Below are positions 58,788-64,000 of a stretch of DNA of 64,000 nt, one piece after another; the stretch's first letter is position 1; each line of letters opens with the position of its first letter. The position numbers and the translations under genes are program-made. The stretch covers positions 846,119 through 910,118 of the forward strand of contig ONZQ02000005.1 of the NCBI GenBank assembly GCA_900312665.1, given 5' to 3'. The stretch is from Cephalotrichum gorgonifer. Taxonomy: Eukaryota; Ascomycota; Sordariomycetes; Microascales; Microascaceae. The notes below the pieces were generated by a model. The model worked only from the letters and a program-made list of their open reading frames with translations. It was not told where the DNA came from and ran no database searches.

Positions 58788-59370
58788 GTGGCTCCTGAGC
58801 AGTTCATACATTTCGGTTTGGACAAACATTCTACTTTTGTATTTGGGAATGCGTGAGGCGTTAGAGTAGTGCTGTATTACAGCCAACTAGAAACCACTTC
58901 CAGGACATACATGTAATAATAACAAAATTTTGAAGGCCGTGAACTATAACAAACTACACCACTATAGGAACGCATTAACCATTGAGCGCTCGTATACGAT
59001 TGGCGGGATCATGGTTCAAACCTCAGGGAAGGCCGGGTGCTCTTTAGGCTGCACTATTTTTGGGGCTACCGAAAAGCACTCCGGTGTCTTTAATGTTCGT
59101 ATGGCTAGAGAATCGATCCCATGAAACCCTTTGACGCTTGAATTGACGGTAGGTAGGGCTGAAACAAAGTCTATTATGCAGGTCCCTCATCCCCTCAATA
59201 ACATAAATGCAACCTCTTCGCTTGTCTATATGACCAGCTGAATAAAATTACCTCGTAGATGTTTTTGAGCTTTAAGTTGCCAACCCCCAATCCACTGTCC
59301 TACAACTCCTCATTAGGCCTATGACGAATGGCTCACGCTACCAAGTGTGTCATAGTTAATTACTGTGGCA
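58788..59370. other. Intergenic region between convergent genes
   Basis: 583 bases; a short frame at 58930-59124 has no motif. Nothing else recognised. Confidence 0.5.
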
Positions 59371-60643
59371 CTAGAATAGGACGGCGGAACCCCCTTGGTC
59401 GTTCTGACCCTTCTCCGAGCGAGGTGACGGCACCGAGGGGGACGCCTTAGTGTCTTTGGAGCCGGTTTGCGACTTCGCGCGGCCGGTGGCGGCACGCTTG
59501 TGCACCGAGATCTTCTTTAGTCTCTCGTTTTCGGCGGCCGTCGCGTGGAGCTACCCAACCCAACAGTTAGTTAGCATACTTCTCAAACAAAAAGAACACC
59601 CCAGTTTAAGGCACAGCCCGCCATATATCTAGACATATTCTGAGGGGATATTCTGGAGGGGAGGTGTAAGAAACAGCGGCACCCACATATGCTTCAATGC
59701 CTATAGCGTGGATGGCAATCGCGAGGGCGCCCCCCACGGCGAAGCCGATACGCAGCGCGGCGGCCGATCCGACATCATCCCCGACGGGGAAGTTAGCCTT
59801 GACGACCGTCCACTCTTCGAGGTCCTCGCCGGATACGTAGCGTGCGCAGCTCGGGAAGCGGGCTAAGAGCTCCGCTTGGTCTCCGGAGAGAATGTACTCA
59901 ACCACCTTGCAGGGGAATGCGTCATAGGTGGGAGTTTTGCTGCTAAGCCAGGCGACGAGGATTAGGATCGGGCGCATAGTGATGATAGCGCCGGCCTGCG
60001 GACTCGTTAGTCAACCGTAACTGAGAGGACCAAGTGCGAATAGGGGGTCAGATGGTGAGAGGGCTAGCAGGGCGGGGAGACATACGTAGAACCATGCCCT
60101 GAGCATCCACGCCCGATGCTGATCTATCCTCCCCCTCTTAATCCCCAGCTGCGCCTTGAATAGTGCCACGAGGAACATTGTGCACACAAGAACCGAAATG
60201 GCTTGCGTCATCCTTGACCCGCCCATGGCGTGCGGCGTGAACATCAGCACGCCTATTGTCCCCAGTACCGACAGCGTGACGACGATGTACCCGTTGATCA
60301 TGTGCAGCGCGATGAACCTCCGGCGCACGGCGGGCACGAACTGCACGCAAGCGAGAATCCCCGCGGGGAGGATGGCCCCGAGGTGTAGCATCATCCCCAT
60401 CCGGTCCATGCCTGGCTGGCTGTACCAGTAGCACTCACCCTGGATCGCATGGTTGGGGCCCCCACAGAAAGCGCTATCGATGTCGATGTAATCGAGGCGT
60501 CGAACGCTGAAGTAGATCATGGGCGTCGCAAAGAGGACGAAGAGCCAGAATCGCGTGGCGGTCGTGAAGCCTAGCTTGTGATGGAGCCCGCGCCGCGGGA
60601 CGGCCCCGGAGGCAGCGGCGGCAGGACGCTGAGCGGTCGCCAT
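59371..60643 (-). CDS. DUF2306-family integral membrane protein
   Basis: Predicted multi-pass membrane protein of unknown function, 348 residues. Exons 60643-60086, 59995-59687 and 59550-59371 total 1047 nt. Hydrophobic helices include TRFWLFVLFATPMIYFSV, MMLHLGAILPAGILACVQFVP, HMINGYIVVTLSVLGTIGVLMF, MTQAISVLVCTMFLVALF, the DQHRAWMLRAWFY segment, ITMRPILILVAWLSS and AAALRIGFAVGGALAIAIHAIGI. Conserved His residues in the LHLGAI, ALHMINGY and QHRAWM blocks are typical of DUF2306 and could bind heme or metal, which is unproven. A soluble basic Ser/Lys/Gly-rich tail is supplied by the last exon (ENERLKKISVHKRAATGR...). The splice sites are strong (GTATGT; GTGGGT). Confidence 0.85.
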
Positions 60644-61311
60644 TGTTTATGATTGACGCTTTTGCGGCCCAAAAAATGTATTGATCGCGGTGCCCAGTTT
60701 TGGTGTTGAGAAAGCGCGCCTCTGGATTTAAGGGCGCTTATTTCTTGTTGAGGACGTTGGGGCCACAAACGTGTGGCGTATCCACTATAGGTGGTCCTAT
60801 CCGCGTGGGGCAATCGTTCCCGAGGCACGTTTAGACGAAAACTTGAGTCGAGCATGTGAAACACTTTATCGTTCACAGTGAATTTTGGTATTCAGCGCGC
60901 GTTATCGTAATATTAACCGCGAACCGACCTGCCAGGGGTGGGTTTGGCCCACCTATATGCCACTAGCGATTTTTTCGCCAAGGAATGTGGCTCCGGGAAC
61001 TTGCAGGGGTGGGGAACGGCAAATGGTTCGATCCGATAACAGTAAATTCTCAAGACAGCTGTGGAGCTGTGAACAATTTGGGACTTAGCTCATTTCTCCT
61101 TCGAGGAGGTATGTTTAGGGTTCGTAGAGATGTGGACTTCAGCTATCTTGACTACAGCTAGAACTTTCTGACACAATACTTGGTATTATTACATTGAGCC
61201 TTGAGCCGAACAATACAACTGGATGTGGAGAGTGAACAAGCAGTAACACGGGTTTAAAACATCTAGCTGGAGCGGGAAAAAAAAATTAAAAGAAAAGAGC
61301 AAAAAGACAAC
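60644..61311. other. Intergenic region
   Basis: 668 bases holding the DUF2306 promoter; ends in an A-rich stretch that terminates the neighbouring tRNA. Nothing else recognised. Confidence 0.5.
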
Positions 61312-61383
61312 TGCCCTCAGTAGGAGTCGAACCTACGACCTCGTCATTACTAGTGACGCGCTCTACCACTGAGCTATAAGGGC
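61312..61383 (-). tRNA. tRNA-Thr(AGT): tRNA-Thr (AGT)
   Basis: The 72-base cloverleaf on the minus strand: acceptor GCCCTTA with TGAGGGC, D-loop AGCTCAGTGGTAGAGC, anticodon stem CGTCA/TGACG with loop CTAGTAA (anticodon AGT), T-arm GTAGGTTCGACTCCTAC. A T5 terminator lies at 61305-61301. No intron. Confidence 0.95.
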
Positions 61384-61527
61384 TGTTGGCGATACATCGA
61401 GGTGGTAGGTATGTATGGGTTAGGACACGGGCCCGCCTCCGATTGCCCTTGATGTGGATACATCGCGTGCAGATCCGACGAATAGCGCGTCACCTCTACC
61501 GACCACTATGAGGCCTTAACCCATCCA

Positions 61528-61785
61528 CTATTCATCTACTTCGTCATAGTAAGTGTATCCTCCCATTTCAAATCCTTTCACTCGCCTTGCCCCATGGATC
61601 GCCATATCGTTGACTTTGTTGCATATCTTGCACGGTTTCTTCAACTTGTGGTACTGACCATGTGTATTGCACTTGGCGACAAGCCCCAGAACCACACATC
61701 GATCTGTGCATGACTTGTGGATATTTGGGCAACGATGGACTTTCCGCCTTCCACCCAACCACTCTGATTTATCTCGCCGCTTCAT
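61528..61785 (-). CDS. Small Cys/His-rich hypothetical protein
   Basis: 85 residues, single exon, no recognised family. A basic start (MKRRDKSEWLGGRRK) is followed by a run of regularly placed Cys and His (HRCPNIHKSCTDRCVVLGL, AKCNTHGQYHKLKKPCKICNKV) able to bind one or two zinc ions, then an acidic end (YYDEVDE). No signal peptide. The density of potential ligands argues for a real gene, although nothing else supports it. Confidence 0.5.
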   Translation of the reverse strand: MKRRDKSEWLGGRRKVHRCPNIHKSCTDRCVVLGLVAKCNTHGQYHKLKKPCKICNKVNDMAIHGARRVKGFEMGGYTYYDEVDE

Positions 61786-62578
61786 TTTCTCAGGTCTCGG
61801 TAGAAATGGAAGTTACTGGCTATTATGCGACGGTTAACTTGGGCGCTGTTTGTTTAGGGGTAGGTAGTTGGGAATCCGTAATGATGAGGATGCACTGCAG
61901 ACTTATGATGGGGCAGACAGATGATTTTATATTGTGTTGGGGCTTATACTGATTGCGGAGGACAATGGATAATCCAATGGCTGCGGCTTCTTTCGTAACT
62001 GGATGCAGGCCATTATGCGGGTCATATTAGGTGAAAGACAAGAGATGAACATTTGCCATTATGAACACAAAAGGAACAGTAATAGATGGGGAAAGGTGAA
62101 TAGGATGTAATGTTGAGCGAGGTAACAAAAAAATTACACACAGTTGAAAGAAGAAAGACGTTCAATCTGTGGCTTGTTAAAACTACATCAGTGTCCAACA
62201 AAGATTGGCATGTTAGATAACCCCTCTTTCAGATAGAGTACACAAATCAACCTCACTCAATTCACATGCCCATTAGCTAACCTTGTATATTCCCAATCCC
62301 TGTTGCTCTTTTGTCTAGGTTCAACAGCAAGAATGCAACATTATTATTGCATTGGCTGGTATCAACACACAATAGCCCTTTTAGTCCACCCTAAAGCCAC
62401 CTATATAAGCTAGATACTGTCAACAGGAATCTGAGAAGGTGGAACACCAACATCACATAACCGCATCCACTCCTTTGTGCACAATACAATCGGTATATAG
62501 AGTCAGCAGATACTGTCTCTGACCTATGGCCATTAATTGCATCCTAGCAGCCCATATTACTGTCTAGCGAACAGCAAA
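61786..62578. other. Intergenic region
   Basis: 793 AT-rich bases between divergent genes. TATATAAG at 62402-62409 lies about 170 bases before the F-box ATG and is a possible TATA box. Confidence 0.5.
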
Positions 62579-64000
62579 ATGTCTGTCACAGTACCATGTC
62601 TTGGATCATTGCCCCTTGAGGTCTTTGACATTATCTGTGAGATGCTAGTTCCGCATACAATCGCGACCCGTCCCCCGCCACTACCAACCAACCACCATAG
62701 TATCCCATATACCGCAATAGCACTACCACCTCGCGAGATGATATCCATGGAAGATAACTTTTACTACAGCGAGCACTGGTTGGTTTGGAAGGTAAGCAGA
62801 CGGAGTCTTCTTCGCCTCTCCGTTACCTCGCGCGCATTTCATCGCATCTGTGAGCCACACCTTTGGCGAAAGATTCTTATTCGATCCCCTAGCTCATTAG
62901 CAAGGCTGGTTGACCTCTTTCGAGCAAGACCCCATCTTGGGCAATATGTCAGGGTCGTACTTGTCATCTCATTTACACCTGCAGTGCCTAACCAACCGAT
63001 TGAGCTTATCAATACCTTGATCAGCTATACACCGAACGTCCGAGACATCCTATACAGCCAGAACATACCTGGGCCTGATGATGTCACTCTAAGAGTCGAG
63101 GACTTTTCCCCACCCATTCTTGACCAAGCGCAGCGGAATTTGGTTAACACTCAGGCTCTCAATGCTATCCCCCCGTCTACACTGATCCTGGGACTGCCCC
63201 AGCTGAGGTCTTTTAGGGTCGCAGGGAGGCCTCTGACGAACAATTCCCGACTTTCGCGCCTAAAACTAGACATCTTCTCTCTCTTACCGTTTCTTCCTGC
63301 GCTCCAAACCTTGCATATCTCACACGACAGCGCCGAAAGTTGGGATGGCGGGGTGGTTCCAAGCAGCAACCCAATTCCGACGAGGCTCAGCCAAGATCTC
63401 CCTGCTACCGCAGTGGATTGGCCACGACTCGGCCCGTCCTACCCAAAGCTCCATGGCCTTAGAGACCTACGGATACTGGAAACCATGGCTTCTGAACGGC
63501 AGGTGGCAAGCTTAGTCCAGGCGTGTCCCTCGCTCGAGTGCCTGGTCATCAGATTTGTCGGCACCTATGACAGTGCTGATGACTATGACAATTTCCAGCT
63601 CTAGGCGTCCGACATTACAATAAGCCACGCCCTGAAAATCGTGTCTAACACACTCCGCACTCTCAATATAGCCAATTGCGGCCACGCGTCATACCTCAGC
63701 CGACAGACCAACAAGGCGCCCCTGCCTGAAGACCACCGCATCTTATCCCTCCCCCTTCTCTCCAAGCCGGAAGACCTCACCATTGACCTCTGGGGTCTGA
63801 TAGGAACGGTTCCGCACCTCAGACCTTCACATGCCTTCTTGCTCGCAGATCGTATTCCCCACTCGGCTGTGAAGCTCCGGTTGTTCTTTCAATGGGATCT
63901 GAACATGGACTACACGTCCAATTCCTGGCATCTCTCCTACTACGAACTTAGAGTCATTGAACATGGCCTCGTCAAGCTCCTGAATGATCCATCTCGCCAC
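62579..64000 (+). pseudogene. F-box protein gene with an in-frame stop (3' end beyond window)
   Basis: Predicted SCF substrate adaptor. From the ATG at 62579, an F-box (LGSLPLEVFDIICEMLVPH...LLRLSVTSRAFHRICEPHLWRKI, residues about 9-100 with an inserted loop) is followed by a leucine-rich, LRR-like region (LRSFRVAGRPL, LDIFSLLPFLPALQTLHIS, LHGLRDLRILE, CPSLECLVIRFVG). At 63602-63604 a TAG follows DDYDNFQL. The same frame then stays open for 132 codons to the window edge with matching text (ASDITISHALKIVSNTLRTLNIANCGH...). The stop therefore interrupts one continuous protein. A 48-base intron from GTCGGC to CTCTAG could remove it, but its donor is weak and the removed sequence looks coding. 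Truncated protein: 341 residues. Confidence 0.65.

Overview
The window is nuclear DNA from a filamentous ascomycete (Pezizomycotina; a Sordariomycete-like fungus is my guess, not shown). Evidence: almost every gene is split by short introns with GT...CTAAC-type branch...AG signals; four nuclear tRNA genes with T-run terminators are present; and the protein families are typical of these fungi (Zn2Cys6 regulators, LaeA-like methyltransferase, HET, F-box/ankyrin, PDR transporter, fused bioDA). There are no operons, insertion sequences or CRISPR arrays. Intron boundaries were worked out by hand from reading frame, splice signals and family patterns. Where the exon sum is a multiple of three this is stated.

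Layout. 0-6 kb: a C2H2/C2H2/Zn2Cys6 regulator running off the left edge, a mitochondrial complex I subunit (PSST/NDUFS7) whose N-terminus lies in two upstream exons, and a hemerythrin-like protein. 7-10 kb: a Lys/Ser-rich coiled-coil protein and a GPI-anchored secreted protein. 10.7-15.2 kb: a divergent biotin pair, bioF and bioDA, sharing one promoter region. 15.5-24.3 kb: an F-box/ankyrin protein, a LaeA-like methyltransferase, a secreted DUF4360 protein and a multi-pass membrane protein. 24.3-27.1 kb: no recognisable gene. 27.1-31.5 kb: a cAMP-receptor-like GPCR and a cytochrome P450. 32-36 kb: tRNA-Gly, a secreted DUF985 cupin and a GH27 alpha-galactosidase. 36-44.5 kb: a Zn2Cys6 regulator with a probable AT-AC intron, tRNA-Glu and a PDR/ABCG transporter. 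45-56 kb: a coiled-coil protein with a suspected frameshift, a secretory lipase, a HET-domain gene that has lost the core of its domain, a second identical tRNA-Gly, and a 719-residue protein with a HicA-like C-terminus. 58-64 kb: a single-pass membrane protein with a Cys-rich ectodomain, a DUF2306 membrane protein, tRNA-Thr, a small Cys/His protein and an F-box gene with an in-frame stop that runs off the right edge.

The only clear pathway unit is biotin: BioF makes KAPA, and BioDA carries out the next two steps (KAPA to DAPA to dethiobiotin). Biotin synthase is not in the window. The rest is a mixed accessory region for nutrient use (galactosidase, lipase), sensing (GPCR, membrane proteins), efflux and regulation. 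A P450, a methyltransferase, regulators and an exporter are present, but no PKS, NRPS, terpene cyclase or other core enzyme is visible, so I do not call a biosynthetic cluster. Most notable are the candidate AT-AC intron, the disabled HET gene, the complex I subunit gene in an accessory setting, and genes with single-base or small lesions.
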